A stretch of 64,000 nucleotides of DNA from Halopenitus persicus (GCF_900107205.1 NZ_FNPC01000003.1:124001-188000); one strand, 5' to 3'; counted from the stretch's first letter, positions 1-10,926 are shown. Numbers and translations: made by a program. The notes: generated from the letters alone by a model not told the origin.

Positions 1-1072
1 CGCGGGTGACGTCCTCCATCTCGTAGTAGGGCGCCTTGCTCGGCAGCCGCTTGAACAGGTGTCGCGGCGCGTCGAGGTCCTCGTGAACCGTTTGAACGAA
101 GTTCTCGAGGGCGTGCTGGACCGGAATGGCCGCACACATTCCGTCGCCGTCGGCGTGGTGGCGAACGCGGATCGGCCGTCCCTCCAGGACGGTTCGTCGC
201 AGGAGCCGCGCGAGATCGCGGAGGTCGTCGTGGATCGGCTCGAAGGCCGTCCACTCGACGAGCGGAGCGACGTCGCTCGGCTCCGCGCGCTCCTCGATGC
301 TCGACTCGAGCCGCTCGCGGGCCGCCGCCTCGCGGTCGCCCGAAAGCGGGGTCATCGAATCGACCTCGATCTGGAGGGCGTCCTCGCGGGTCTCGACGTC
401 GCCCTCGACGCGGACGAGGTCGCCGACCGAGACGTCGGGATACGCCCGTACGCCCGCCTCCTCGAAGGCGGCACAGGAGACGATCCCCGAGGCGTCGGAG
501 ACGGCGAATATCGTCGGCCCGCCGGTCTGTTTGGCCTGTACGACCTCGCCCTCGATCGTGACGTTGGTGGCCGGCTCGAGGCCACGAATCCGCGTGATGT
601 TCGGTTCGTGCTCGCGGATCTCGGTTCGGTAGTCCGTCGGTGCGGCGTCGTCGAACGCGATGTCGCCGTTCTCCCGGATCTCCTCGAGGCGAACCACGAG
701 CCGGTCCCCGACGCCATACTCGTCCTGGAGGTTCGACTCGTGGACGAGTCCCGAGACGGCATCCGAGACGTCGACGAAGACCCCGTACTCGACGACGCCG
801 TTGACCTCGGCGTGATAGTACTCTCCCGTCTCGACGTCGGCACGCGTGCAGTCCGGCGCGAGATCGTAAACCACGGCCCGATCGGCGGCGCCGGCATCGG
901 TCGCCGTGTCGGGATCGACCGTCGAATCGGACGCGGCGGCTGTACCGTTCGTCCGGCTCGGTTCCGCGTCGTCGACGTACTCGAACGTGTCGGTCCCCTC
1001 GGCGATGTCGGCCTCGGGTTCGGGACTCGAATCGTCCCGCGTGCCGGAATCCCCGGCGGTCTGGTCGGTCAT
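1..1072 (-). CDS. DHH/RecJ-like phosphoesterase with S1 and OB-fold domains (partial)
   Basis: The frame begins at the ATG complementary to 1070-1072 and runs off the left edge, so about 357 N-terminal residues are visible. An acidic low-complexity N-terminus is followed by an S1-type RNA/DNA-binding segment (NGVVEYGVFVDVS). Next come an OB-fold segment (VTIEGEVVQAKQTGGP) and the start of a DHH core, RVRHHADGDGMCAA, whose His-His-Asp-Asp cluster resembles the metal-binding motif of RecJ-type nucleases. Archaeal RecJ-like proteins of this kind act on single-stranded nucleic acid in repair or RNA processing. The catalytic C-terminal half lies outside the window, so nuclease polarity and substrate cannot be judged. 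It is divergent from the JAMM gene. Confidence 0.8.
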   Translation of the reverse strand, partial: MTDQTAGDSGTRDDSSPEPEADIAEGTDTFEYVDDAEPSRTNGTAAASDSTVDPDTATDAGAADRAVVYDLAPDCTRADVETGEYYHAEVNGVVEYGVFVDVSDAVSGLVHESNLQDEYGVGDRLVVRLEEIRENGDIAFDDAAPTDYRTEIREHEPNITRIRGLEPATNVTIEGEVVQAKQTGGPTIFAVSDASGIVSCAAFEEAGVRAYPDVSVGDLVRVEGDVETREDALQIEVDSMTPLSGDREAAARERLESSIEERAEPSDVAPLVEWTAFEPIHDDLRDLARLLRRTVLEGRPIRVRHHADGDGMCAAIPVQHALENFVQTVHEDLDAPRHLFKRLPSKAPYYEMEDVTR

Positions 1073-1193
1073 ACCGACCGATTGACGGCGAGCCGGTGTT
1101 AAGCTTGTTATCTCCGGTTTCGGACCCGAGTCCCGGAGCACTGGCGACGCGGACTCCGGAATCCCTTTGAATCGACGGAGCGGAGGACGGAGT

Positions 1194-1787
1194 ATGCGCC
1201 TGTTCCGGTCGGACGAGCTTCTCGGGATCGCCCGGGAGACGATGGAGTTCATCCTCGAGGCGTGCGAGGACACGCACCCGAACGAGTATATGGGGTTCCT
1301 CCGCGCCGAGGACGCGCGCAAGCTCGATCTGGACACGGACCGGTCCGGACAGGTGATCACGGACGTCCTCGTCATTCCGGGCACCGAGTCGAACCCGGTC
1401 AGCGCGACCGTGCGGACGAATATGAAGCCGAACGACGTCCAGTCGGTCGGCTCGGTTCACTCCCATCCGAACGGGGCGCTCCGCCCCAGCGCGGCGGATC
1501 TGGCGACGTTCGGGCAGGGACAGGTCCACATCATCGTCGGCGCGCCCTACGAGTGGGGCGACTGGCGGGTCTTCGACAACGAGGGCGATCCGACGACGAT
1601 CGACGTGCTCGACGTCGAGCTCCCGGAGTCACACTTCTTCGATTTTACCCAGGCGGACATCGACCGCGAGCTGGAGGCCGAGGGCGTGGACGCTCGGGAT
1701 GCAGGCATCGCGGACGCAGGTGACGAGGACGGAAACGGACAGGAGGACGCCGATGACGGGGACGATTCCACCGGGTGGTTGCGGTGA
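1194..1787 (+). CDS. JAMM/MPN+ family metalloprotease (desampylase-like)
   Basis: A 197-residue protein with a complete JAMM zinc motif: Glu31, then His89-Ser-His91-Pro, Ser99 and Asp102 ([16 protein letters not shown]). JAMM proteases of archaea cleave isopeptide bonds of ubiquitin-like SAMP proteins, so desampylation or a related isopeptidase role is the family expectation. After about residue 150 the chain is a disordered Asp/Glu/Gly tail, usual for a haloarchaeon. An upstream TTG at 1167 would add nine residues, but ATG 1194 begins directly at the conserved domain and is preferred. The stop codon overlaps the ribL start (GTGA), so the two genes are probably translationally coupled. Confidence 0.85.
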   Translation: MRLFRSDELLGIARETMEFILEACEDTHPNEYMGFLRAEDARKLDLDTDRSGQVITDVLVIPGTESNPVSATVRTNMKPNDVQSVGSVHSHPNGALRPSAADLATFGQGQVHIIVGAPYEWGDWRVFDNEGDPTTIDVLDVELPESHFFDFTQADIDRELEAEGVDARDAGIADAGDEDGNGQEDADDGDDSTGWLR

Positions 1788-2263
1788 CTCGCGTGCTCGC
1801 ACAGGGAACCTTTGATCTCCTGCATCCCGGCCACGTCCATTACCTCGAGGACGCCGCGACCTACGGCGACGACCTCCACGTGATCGTCGCCCGCGCGAGC
1901 AACGTGACCCACAAACGCCCGCCGATCCTCTCCGATGAACAGCGGCGCGAGATGGTCGCCGCCCTGGCCGCGGTCGACGAGGCACATCTCGGCCACGAGT
2001 CCGACATCTTCGTGCCCGTCGAGCGGCTCGATCCGGACGTCATCGTTCTCGGATACGACCAGCACCACGACCGGACGGCCATCGCCGACCAGCTCGCGGA
2101 ACGGGGACTCGACTGCCGGGTCGAGCGGGCGAGCCCACGCGAGTCGAAATACGAGGACGAGGTCCTCTCCACGGGCGCCATCATCGACCGGATCCTCGCG
2201 GAGCGTGGTGCCGACGCGGACCGGAGCACCGACGCGGACCGGAGCACCGACGCGGACCGATAG
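1784..2263 (+). CDS. ribL: FAD synthase (archaeal FMN adenylyltransferase)
   Basis: A 159-residue cytidylyltransferase-fold protein. [14 protein letters not shown] near the N-terminus carries the HxGH nucleotidyl-transfer motif, and STGAIIDRI near the C-terminus is the second signature. Archaeal RibL makes FAD from FMN and ATP and is unrelated to bacterial RibF; length and motifs fit. GTG 1784 overlaps the TGA of the JAMM gene and starts directly with [11 protein letters not shown]; an in-frame GTG at 1775 is less likely. The last 16 codons are an 18-bp tandem repeat coding DADRST units, an example of the 3'-end repeats seen across this window. Confidence 0.9.
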   Translation: MTRVLAQGTFDLLHPGHVHYLEDAATYGDDLHVIVARASNVTHKRPPILSDEQRREMVAALAAVDEAHLGHESDIFVPVERLDPDVIVLGYDQHHDRTAIADQLAERGLDCRVERASPRESKYEDEVLSTGAIIDRILAERGADADRSTDADRSTDADR

Positions 2264-2308
2264 CCGGTTCGGTCGACCGATCGAGGGAGCGTTCGCCGAA
2301 GCGCGGGA

Positions 2309-2318
2309 GATATATGTG
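2309..2318 (+). promoter_or_regulatory. TATA box of ctaB
   Basis: AGATATATGT is centred about 27 nt before the GTG start at 2340, the spacing expected for a leaderless haloarchaeal transcript. Confidence 0.6.
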
Positions 2319-2339
2319 GTCGACCCGAATCCCCGATCA

Positions 2340-3761
2340 GTGACCGTACCCGACCGCGTCCCCGCGTTGCTCTCGGCCGCGACGATCGGGATCTACCTCC
2401 TGCTGATCGTCGGCGCGACGACGGCCCTCTCGGAGGCGACCACCGCGTGCGCCGCCTGGCCGGCGTGCGGAACCGGGTACACGATGCCCACGGAGCCGAT
2501 CGGCTGGGTCGCGCTCGGCCACCGGCTGGCGGCGGTCGTCGTCGGCCTCCTCGTTGTCGCGGCGGCGGCGGCCGTCTTCCGCGACGGCGCCGCCGATCGG
2601 GTCCGAATCGCGACGGCGATCGTCCTCCTCGCGTATCCGATCCAGGCGGGCTTCGGCGCCTACATCGCGACCACGGCGACCACGCGGGTCGTCTCGGTTC
2701 TCCATCTGGCCACCGGGATCGCCATCTTCGCCACGTCGCTGGCTGCGCTGACGTGGTGGCTCGAGGCTGCCACCGGGGATCCGGACGAGGACCCCTCTCC
2801 GTCCGGTTTCGCCGACGCCGATCCGGTCGACGACGACCCGTCGCCGTCCGAGTCCCCGCCGATTCCGGCCGACGGCTGGCCGCGACGCGTGGCGACCGCG
2901 CGGGCGTACTTCCGATTGATGAAGCCGCGGCTGATGTGGCTGCTGTGTCTCGTCGCCGCGGCGGCGATGGCGCTGGCCGCGGGAACGGTCGACGGAGCGG
3001 CGTTCACGCCGCGAACCGTCGCCCTCACGCTCGTCGGCGGCTCCCTGGCGATCGGCGCCTCGGGGACGTTCAACCACGTGTTCGAGCGCGACGTCGACAG
3101 GCGGATGCAGCGAACCGCCGACCGGCCGCTCGCGCTCGATCTGATCCCGGTCACCCACGCGGTGGCCTTCGGGCTGCTGTTGGCGGTCCTCTCGGTCGCC
3201 CTGTTCTGGCTCGTGAACCCGCTTGCGTCCGTGCTCGGGCTGACCGCGATCGCGTTCTACAGCGTCGTCTACACGCTCGTGTTGAAACCGAACACCGTCC
3301 AGAACACCGTCCTCGGTGGGGCTGCCGGGTCGCTCCCGGCGCTCATCGGCTGGGCCGCGGTGACCGGCGAGATCGGCGGCGGCGGGCTGTTGTTGGCCGC
3401 ACTCATCTTCCTGTGGACGCCGGCGCACTTCTACAACCTGGCGTTGGCCTATCGCGACGACTACGAGCGCGGCGGCTTCCCGATGATGCCGGTCGTCCGC
3501 GGCGAGACCGCGACGCGGCGGCACATCCTCTGGTACCTCGGAGCGACGCTCGCGGCCGCGGCGGTCCTCGCCGCGGCGGCCGACGCGCTCGGAGTCGTCT
3601 ACCTCGTCGCCGGCGTCACGCTGGGCGCCGTCTTCCTGTGGACCGTCGTCAGGCTCCACTACGAGCGGACGGAGGCCGCGGCGTTCCGCGCGTTCCACGC
3701 GTCGAACGCCTACCTCGGGCTCGTGTTGCTCGCGGTCGTGTTCGACTCCCTCGTGGTCTGA
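2340..3761 (+). CDS. ctaB: Haem O synthase (protoheme IX farnesyltransferase) fused to a half CtaA domain
   Basis: A 473-residue membrane protein in two parts. Residues 1-150 hold about four membrane segments with CAAWPACG and two His-bearing helices (GHRLAAVVVG, VLHLATG), resembling half of haem A synthase CtaA/Cox15. A Pro/Asp/Ser linker leads to a UbiA-type prenyltransferase with the Asp-rich motif NHVFERDVDRRMQRTADRP and a second motif YRDDYERGGFPMMPV. CtaB attaches the farnesyl chain to haem B to make haem O for haem-copper oxidases. The leaderless GTG at 2340 sits 27 nt after a TATA box. An ABC exporter pair follows. Whether the CtaA-like half is catalytic or only structural is unknown. 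Confidence 0.88.
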   Translation: MTVPDRVPALLSAATIGIYLLLIVGATTALSEATTACAAWPACGTGYTMPTEPIGWVALGHRLAAVVVGLLVVAAAAAVFRDGAADRVRIATAIVLLAYPIQAGFGAYIATTATTRVVSVLHLATGIAIFATSLAALTWWLEAATGDPDEDPSPSGFADADPVDDDPSPSESPPIPADGWPRRVATARAYFRLMKPRLMWLLCLVAAAAMALAAGTVDGAAFTPRTVALTLVGGSLAIGASGTFNHVFERDVDRRMQRTADRPLALDLIPVTHAVAFGLLLAVLSVALFWLVNPLASVLGLTAIAFYSVVYTLVLKPNTVQNTVLGGAAGSLPALIGWAAVTGEIGGGGLLLAALIFLWTPAHFYNLALAYRDDYERGGFPMMPVVRGETATRRHILWYLGATLAAAAVLAAAADALGVVYLVAGVTLGAVFLWTVVRLHYERTEAAAFRAFHASNAYLGLVLLAVVFDSLVV

Positions 3762-3902
3762 GGCGCGGACGGAACGGCACGTGAGCGGGTGAAACGGGAG
3801 GGGTTCCGGACGCCACGGGGCGGGGACCGATCCGAACACGCACTGCACGCCCACGGCACCGAAAGCGAACCCCTTAGGCGGGCTCGACCCGCAGCGACGG
3901 GT

Positions 3903-5075
3903 ATGGAAAACGATCCGGACGTCGACGGGGGAGGCGTCGGCGATCAGGGCGTCGACGGGGCCGGCGATCCGGTCCTGCGCGCCGACGACGTGCGCAAGTC
4001 CTACGGCGAGGTGACGGCGCTCTCGGGTGCCGACCTCGCGGTCGGCCGCGGCGAGGTCTTCGGGCTGATCGGCCCGAACGGAGCCGGAAAGACGACCCTC
4101 GTCAGGGCACTCACCGGAACGACCGCGGTCGAGGGAACCGTTCGCGTGCTGGGGACGGCGCCGGACGCGGTCGATCCGGAGCGCGTCGGGCTGCTCCCGC
4201 AGTCGTTCGACCCGCCGGGCCGGCTCACGGCGCGCGAGCTGGTGGCCTACTACGCCGGGCTCTACGACGACGCGCGCGACGTGGAGGCGGTCCTCGAGGC
4301 GGTCGGGCTCGCGTCGGACGCGGACGCGTGGTACGAGACGCTCTCGGGCGGCCAGCGGCGCCGGGCCTGCGTGGCGACGGCGCTCGTCAACGACCCCGAC
4401 GTGCTCTTTCTGGACGAGCCGACGACCGGGATCGACCCGGCGGGCAGACGGGACATCCACCGCGTGATCCGCGAGGCCGCCGCCGCGGGGGTGACCGTCT
4501 TCCTGACGAGCCACGCGATGGGTGAAGTCGAGCGGCTCGCCGACCGCGTCGGGCTGATCCGCGAGGGATCGATCGTCGCCGTCGGCTCGCCCGAATCCTT
4601 GATCGCCGCCCACGGCGGGGAGCCGACGCTCACGCTCCGGCTCGAGGGGGCCGCCGAAAGGGACGTCGTCGAGTCGGGAGTGAAGGCAGTCCGCTCCGGC
4701 ACGCCGTACGATGCACGCCGGGCGGGGACGACCACCGCGCGGGGCGGTGGCGCGGCCGGTATGGCCGGTGCGGCCGGTGCGGCCGGCACGACCGATGCGG
4801 CAGGCGCGGCGACGATCGAAATCACCGGCGTGCCGCTGGAGGGAATCGGCGCCGTCGTCGACGCGGTGACTGACGCGGGAGTCGGCGTCGAGTCGGCGTC
4901 GTGGAGCGAGCCCTCGCTCGAGGACGTCTATCTCGAGCTCACCGGCGAGGCGTATCGGCCCGCCGGTCCGGAATCGGGGACCGAGGCGAGTACGGGCGCA
5001 ACACCGGAGCCTGAAACGAAAGCGGGAGGGGACTCGGAGCGACCCGAGTCGACCGCCGCGGAGGGATCGCGGTGA
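3903..5075 (+). CDS. ABC transporter ATP-binding protein
   Basis: A 390-residue ABC ATPase: Walker A GPNGAGKTTL, signature LSGGQRRRACV, Walker B VLFLDEP and the H-loop TSHAM. The C-terminal third has an Ala/Gly-rich insert (about residues 280-300) and a long acidic tail, both probably disordered. ATG 3903 is chosen because the ABC fold starts soon after; a frame open further upstream has no domain content. The stop overlaps the permease start (GTGA), so they form one exporter of the ABC-2 type. Placement after ctaB suggests a link to respiratory oxidase maturation, but the substrate cannot be read from sequence. Confidence 0.85.
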   Translation: MENDPDVDGGGVGDQGVDGAGDPVLRADDVRKSYGEVTALSGADLAVGRGEVFGLIGPNGAGKTTLVRALTGTTAVEGTVRVLGTAPDAVDPERVGLLPQSFDPPGRLTARELVAYYAGLYDDARDVEAVLEAVGLASDADAWYETLSGGQRRRACVATALVNDPDVLFLDEPTTGIDPAGRRDIHRVIREAAAAGVTVFLTSHAMGEVERLADRVGLIREGSIVAVGSPESLIAAHGGEPTLTLRLEGAAERDVVESGVKAVRSGTPYDARRAGTTTARGGGAAGMAGAAGAAGTTDAAGAATIEITGVPLEGIGAVVDAVTDAGVGVESASWSEPSLEDVYLELTGEAYRPAGPESGTEASTGATPEPETKAGGDSERPESTAAEGSR

Positions 5076-5827
5076 GTCGCGTTCGTCGGATCCGGGCGGA
5101 GGCGGTCGCGGCCGCCCGGTCGTTCCTGCGACGGCGGACGGCGGTGTTCTTCACCTTCTTCTTCCCGGTGATCCTCGTCGTGATCTTCGGAGCGCTCGTG
5201 CGGACGCAGCCGACCGGCGGCGGCCTCTTCGCCGAGCCGGCCGGCTACTACCTGCCGGGATACATCGGCGTCGTCGTGCTGTTCACGCCGCTGTCGCGCG
5301 TCGGCTCCGAGATCGCACGCCATCGCGACGGGAACCGGTTCGAGAAGCTCGCGACGACGCCGCTGACCCGGGTCGAGTGGCTCCTCGCGCACACGCTGGT
5401 CAACGTGGCGATCATCGGTCTGGCAAGCGTTCTCGTCTTCGGACTCGTGCTTCTCGTGACGGACGCGGCCGTGCGCGTCACCGCCGCGCTGCCGGCCGTG
5501 GCGGCGTTCGTCGTCGTCGGTGTCGCGGCCTTCTGCGGCGTGGGCGCAGCCCTCGGGTCCCTCGCCGACACGCAGGACGGCGTGATCGCCGCCAGCAACA
5601 CGGTCGCGCTCCCGATCCTCTTTCTCTCCGAGACGTTCGTTCCGCCGTCGCTGCTGCCCGAGTGGTTCCTCCCGGCGGTGGCGGCCTCGCCGCTGACCTA
5701 CTTCGCGCGCGGGGTCCGGGCGATCACCTACGACGGCGGCCCGTGGCTCGGCGACCTGGCCGTGCTGTCGGCGATCGCGGTCCTCACGCTCGCGGTCGGG
5801 TCACGGCTGCTCCCTCGGACCGATTGA
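5072..5827 (+). CDS. ABC-2 type transporter permease
   Basis: A 251-residue integral membrane protein with about six hydrophobic segments and the ABC-2 topology: a first helix (TAVFFTFFFPVILVVIFGAL), a loop, then a cluster of helices. The segment ending LPILFLSETFVPPSLLPEWF matches the conserved ABC-2 exporter loop. The GTG start overlaps the TGA of the ATPase gene by four bases. It forms the membrane half of the exporter with the upstream ATPase. Substrate unknown. Confidence 0.85.
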   Translation: MSRVRRIRAEAVAAARSFLRRRTAVFFTFFFPVILVVIFGALVRTQPTGGGLFAEPAGYYLPGYIGVVVLFTPLSRVGSEIARHRDGNRFEKLATTPLTRVEWLLAHTLVNVAIIGLASVLVFGLVLLVTDAAVRVTAALPAVAAFVVVGVAAFCGVGAALGSLADTQDGVIAASNTVALPILFLSETFVPPSLLPEWFLPAVAASPLTYFARGVRAITYDGGPWLGDLAVLSAIAVLTLAVGSRLLPRTD

Positions 5828-5893
5828 GCCAGCGATCGCGGTTCGGAGCCCGCCGATCCACCGCGGTCGGCGGTTAACGATCGACGGTCGCAG

Positions 5894-7633
5894 TCAGCGG
5901 TCTGATCCGGTCCTGCCGTCCGACGACGGGTTTTCGTCCGACGGCGGCTTCTCGTCCGACGCCGGCTCCTCGTCCGATGACGGTTCCTCGTCGGCGATCC
6001 AGCGGAAGCCGCCGGTAGCCGCCTCGTTCTCGGCCGCATCGGACGTCCTATGCTCGGCCGCATCGGACGTGTCGTTCTCGACCGTGTCGGGCGCGTGCTC
6101 GCCCGATTCGGTTTCGGCCGGTTCGGATTCGGTAAACGAAGCGCCGCGTGCCCGGCGGTCCGCCAGCGCCGACCGGAGCCGGACCGTGAGATCTTCGCGA
6201 AGCCGGTCGGCGTCGGCCGCGTCGACGTCCAGCGCGGCGGCGTCGCGGCCGATGAACCCGCCCGAGCCCGCCGTATCGGCGACGACCGTGGCGATCCCCC
6301 ACCGCCGCTGGAACACCGTCCGGCGGTCGATCACGGTCTGGATCCGGTAGTACGGGACGATCCGCGTCTCCCGTTTCCAGAAGCCGACGCGGGTGAGGAG
6401 GTGGTTCTCGCCGAGCCAGTAGCCGCGGTGTACCCACTTGTAGTGGGCCGCGACCGGCGCGAGGAGCACCAGGCCCGCCGCACCGTACCACGGGATCGGG
6501 GCGGCGATGACGCGGTCGACGCCGAACGCGACCGCCGTGAGGACGGCGACGATGGCTGCGTACCGGATCGCGTACCTGACGCGAACGCGGCCGGGCGGCC
6601 GGCGAAACTCCGGATCGCCGAACGTCTCGATGTCGCGGGCCAGCTCCCGGACGCGGTCGGTCCGTGCGAGCGGGACGGCCGCCTGGCTGCCGTACGTGCC
6701 GCCCTGTCCCGGGGCGTAGCCGGCCGTCTCGATCGTTAGCGTCGCGTACCCGGCCAGCCGCTTGGCCGGGTTGTCGGCGATCGTCAGGCTCTGCACCTTG
6801 TCCGTCGGGATCGATCCCGAGTACCGCTTGAACAGCCCGCGTTCGTATCGGAGGTCGTCGCCGGACCGGGTCAGCCGGAACCCGTAGTAGTTGGTGATCG
6901 CCACGGCCGCGCCGATGAGCCAGGAGGCGACGAGCAGTAGCCCGACGGCGATGACGCCGGTGATCGTGACGACGAGGGCGGTCGTGGTCGGCAGGTACCC
7001 GGAGAGCACGGGCACCGATCCGGAGCCGAGGAACGCCAGCACTCCGATGAGCCGCGGGTCGAACGAGAGCGCCCCGACGAGCGCCAGCTCGGTCGGTGAC
7101 AGGCTGAACAGTTCGGTCTCCGTGTCCCCGGTCGGGATGCTGTCCCCCGAGCCGTCGACGTCCGACCCGGCGGCGGTCTCGAAGCCGCTCGCTTCCCCGT
7201 CCTCGCCCCGCGACGCCTTCCGCCGCCGGATCTCGCGCTGGAGCTCGTCGGCCCGCTCCGCCGACACGTATCGGATCGCACCCTCGGTGGAGGATCCGCC
7301 GGCGGTTTCGAGGTCGACGGCGGCGATGCCCAGGAGCCGCTGGAGCACGTTCCGGGAGACGTCGACGTTCTGGATCCGTCCGTACGGGATCTCCCGGTCG
7401 CGGCGGGAGATCACCCCCGACCGGACGTCGAAGGTGTCGGCGGTGAACTCGTACTCGAACCGCCGGTAGTAGGCGGCCTCGTACGCGAGCGCCGCGCTCG
7501 CGACCGCCGCGCCGATGCCGATCGCGACCACGCCGCCGATCGTGCCCGACGTCCCGACGAAAAACAGCGCGACCAGGATCGTCGACGCCTTCTGGAGGGC
7601 CCGGTACGGCACCGATATCGGCGACAGTCTCAC
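5894..7633 (-). CDS. PH-domain (YdbT-like, bPH_2) membrane protein
   Basis: A 579-residue protein with three bacterial PH-2 repeats separated by hydrophobic pairs. Each repeat has the YRIQ/GRIQ-type strand (IPYGRIQNVDVSRN, IPTDKVQSLTIADN, VPYYRIQTVIDRRT), the hallmark of YdbT-type proteins. The C-terminal 80 residues are low-complexity with repeats of SDEEP/SDEKP and ENDTSDAAE. Its ATG overlaps the stop of the YdbS-like partner by four bases, the same pairing as bacterial ydbS-ydbT. The function of these membrane PH proteins is not established; a role in envelope stress or lipid handling is inference. Confidence 0.8.
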   Translation of the reverse strand: MRLSPISVPYRALQKASTILVALFFVGTSGTIGGVVAIGIGAAVASAALAYEAAYYRRFEYEFTADTFDVRSGVISRRDREIPYGRIQNVDVSRNVLQRLLGIAAVDLETAGGSSTEGAIRYVSAERADELQREIRRRKASRGEDGEASGFETAAGSDVDGSGDSIPTGDTETELFSLSPTELALVGALSFDPRLIGVLAFLGSGSVPVLSGYLPTTTALVVTITGVIAVGLLLVASWLIGAAVAITNYYGFRLTRSGDDLRYERGLFKRYSGSIPTDKVQSLTIADNPAKRLAGYATLTIETAGYAPGQGGTYGSQAAVPLARTDRVRELARDIETFGDPEFRRPPGRVRVRYAIRYAAIVAVLTAVAFGVDRVIAAPIPWYGAAGLVLLAPVAAHYKWVHRGYWLGENHLLTRVGFWKRETRIVPYYRIQTVIDRRTVFQRRWGIATVVADTAGSGGFIGRDAAALDVDAADADRLREDLTVRLRSALADRRARGASFTESEPAETESGEHAPDTVENDTSDAAEHRTSDAAENEAATGGFRWIADEEPSSDEEPASDEKPPSDENPSSDGRTGSDR

Positions 7634-8142
7634 ACCGCGTCCTCCCCGTCGGCACGGATGGCGAGCCGTTTGAGCGTCTCACGGAGGTCGTCGGCGTCCT
7701 CGGGGGTCAGCCCCGGGATCCGGACGTCGGCGCCGCGCGAGCCGGCCGTGTAGACGACGCAGGAGGCCAGTCCGGTGGCCCGTTCGACGGGGCCGCGCCG
7801 GGAGTCGACGTGCTGGATCCGGACGAGCGGCACGACCGTCCGAACGGTGGTGACCACCCCGCGGTCGAGATACAGCGCGTCGTCGCGGATCGCGTACGAC
7901 CAGCGCCGGTACCGGACGATCGCGTACGGGACCGCCAGCGCCAGCGCGAGGCCGCCGACGAGGGCGGGCAGCCACCGCGGCGTCTCGACGAACCGGCCGA
8001 CGGCGGCGGCGAGGGCGGCGAGGAGGGCGGCGACCAGGACCGAACGGAGGATCCACACGACGCGGATGCGGGGGTTGAGGCGGCGCGTGGTCGACGCCGG
8101 ATCCGGGGGCGGCGGCGACTCGTCCGGGGAATCGGTGTTCAT
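7630..8142 (-). CDS. PH-domain (YdbS-like) membrane protein
   Basis: A 170-residue protein with two hydrophobic segments (about residues 28-70) followed by one bPH_2 domain containing VPLVRIQHVDSRRGPVERA. It is the upstream partner of the larger three-repeat PH protein, with a 4-nt overlap. A TATA-like element at about 8164-8171 lies 26 nt before the ATG, suggesting a leaderless transcript. Specific role unknown. Confidence 0.8.
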   Translation of the reverse strand: MNTDSPDESPPPPDPASTTRRLNPRIRVVWILRSVLVAALLAALAAAVGRFVETPRWLPALVGGLALALAVPYAIVRYRRWSYAIRDDALYLDRGVVTTVRTVVPLVRIQHVDSRRGPVERATGLASCVVYTAGSRGADVRIPGLTPEDADDLRETLKRLAIRADGEDAV

Positions 8143-8313
8143 ACCCCGGTTTGTTCCGCGTCCGGTATAAGTCTCGGGAGGAGGTGGGATGCGTCAGTCG
8201 GCGGCGATCGGTCCGGATCGTGGCCGATGTGGGTTCCAGTGCCGTGAGTGGCAAAATATGTCACGACCGAACGCACCCGAAACTGACTTCGGGGATGGCG
8301 GTGAGGTCGACCC

Positions 8314-9603
<1,290 letters not shown>

Positions 9604-9674
9604 CCCGCGTGGGCCGTTCTCGTGACCCACGGACGCGAAAGGCGCCTTATAAATGGCGGACGCTTTCGAGGCCG

Positions 9675-10466
9675 TCACACCCGGCGGATCCGGTCGGCGG
9701 TGACCGGGAGCGACCGGCAGTAGTGGACGAGCGGATCCCCGTCCGGGTAGTCGTACCCGTTGGCCGCGAACAGCGTGTTGGCTCGGATCTCGGCGGTCGC
9801 CTCCCGGATCGGCCAGGGGTCGTGGTCGATGGCTCCACAGTAGAGCCCGCCGGGCAGCGGTGCGTCGGCCCCTGCGGTGGCGTAGAACCGGTAGTTCTCG
9901 ACGAGGAACGCCGCGCGCGTTCCGGGCTCCGGCGGGGCGGGTTCGGGGTCGTTCGCCGAATCCGCGGGTCGGACGGTCGCGTCGAACGCGACCGGATCCA
10001 CGCCCGGATGCGTTCGTCGGCTCCGAAAGTGAACGGCCGTGACGGGCGGATCCGGCGTCGCGGCTCCGCCGGCAGCGTTCGCGTGCCGGTCCGCGCTCGG
10101 GTCCGCGGTCCCGTACTCGCGTCGAACCGACGCGTCGGCGCGGTAGTACGGCAACGCGAACAGCGTCCGCGCGATCGCCACGCCGATCGGGTCGTCGGCG
10201 TCGAGCGAGTGGAAGTAGACGCCGCGGCCGGCCGGCCCGTCGACGTAGGTCCGCAGGTTGAGCTCGACGAACGAGAGCCCGATCGGGAGCCCGCGGAGCC
10301 GGATGTCGTCCATTCGGAAGGGAACCACGCCGAGATAGGCGTCGCCGTCGACGGTGGCCACCTCGAGCCGGTCGGGGATCCGGTCCGCGACGACGGCGGG
10401 ATCGACCGGCCAGTGGAGGAACGCGACGTCCGTCCAGGTCATCCCGATCGGGTCACGGCCGAGCAT
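9675..10466 (-). CDS. DUF2071 (YqjF-like) protein
   Basis: A 263-residue protein recognised by TWTDVAFLHWPVDPAVVADRIPD at its start and by NLRTYVDGPAGRGVYFHSLD in the middle, both typical of the DUF2071/YqjF family. That family has an acetoacetate-decarboxylase-like beta fold. No enzymatic activity is established for it. A low-complexity insert (about residues 120-140) is absent from many relatives. It is convergent with gdh, and a weak TATA-like stretch lies before its ATG. Confidence 0.75.
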   Translation of the reverse strand: MLGRDPIGMTWTDVAFLHWPVDPAVVADRIPDRLEVATVDGDAYLGVVPFRMDDIRLRGLPIGLSFVELNLRTYVDGPAGRGVYFHSLDADDPIGVAIARTLFALPYYRADASVRREYGTADPSADRHANAAGGAATPDPPVTAVHFRSRRTHPGVDPVAFDATVRPADSANDPEPAPPEPGTRAAFLVENYRFYATAGADAPLPGGLYCGAIDHDPWPIREATAEIRANTLFAANGYDYPDGDPLVHYCRSLPVTADRIRRV

Positions 10467-10497
10467 ACCGACGCGTGGGGCGGCCGACCCAAAGGCC

Positions 10498-10926
10498 TCA
10501 CGCCGTCGAGACGAGGTAGACGCCGCCGATGGCGCAGACGATCCCGACGACCTTCCGGAGCGTCACCGACTCGCCGAGCGCGAGGACGCCGATCACCGAG
10601 CTGAACACGAGAAAGGTCGCGAAGATCGGCGTGACGACGCTCACGGGACCGAGCGCGAGCGCCCGGTAGTACGAGAGGATGCCGATCGCCAGGAAACAGC
10701 CCGCGCCGAGCACGTAGACGACCTTCGGGTTCCCGACGTGCCCGGTGAAGTCCTGGCCGCTGACGAGCACGACGGCGATCGCGGCCGCGACGAGGATGAT
10801 GTTGGAGATCGCCGCGGCGACGTCGCTGGGGATCGCGTTCGCCCCCGACGTCGCGATCCGCATCAGGGGCGCGACGAGGGCGTAGGCGGCGACGGCCAGC
10901 AACGAGTAGGGGACGTACGGTTGCAT
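10498..10926 (-). CDS. EamA/DMT-type small transporter
   Basis: A 142-residue protein with five hydrophobic segments, about half the size of a typical ten-helix DMT exporter. The pattern YYRALALGPVSVVTPIFAT followed by LGESVTLRKVVGIVCAIGGVYL is the EamA repeat signature. Such half-size forms are thought to work as dimers. The ATG at 10924-10926 is chosen because the frame further upstream codes only low-complexity residues over a GC-rich repeat. Substrate unknown. Confidence 0.75.
   Translation of the reverse strand: MQPYVPYSLLAVAAYALVAPLMRIATSGANAIPSDVAAAISNIILVAAAIAVVLVSGQDFTGHVGNPKVVYVLGAGCFLAIGILSYYRALALGPVSVVTPIFATFLVFSSVIGVLALGESVTLRKVVGIVCAIGGVYLVSTA

Noticed and set aside
9647-9655. 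TATA-like TTATAAATG between convergent gdh and DUF2071 genes
   Set aside because: No gene follows in either direction; it may be chance or an antisense promoter, with no other support.
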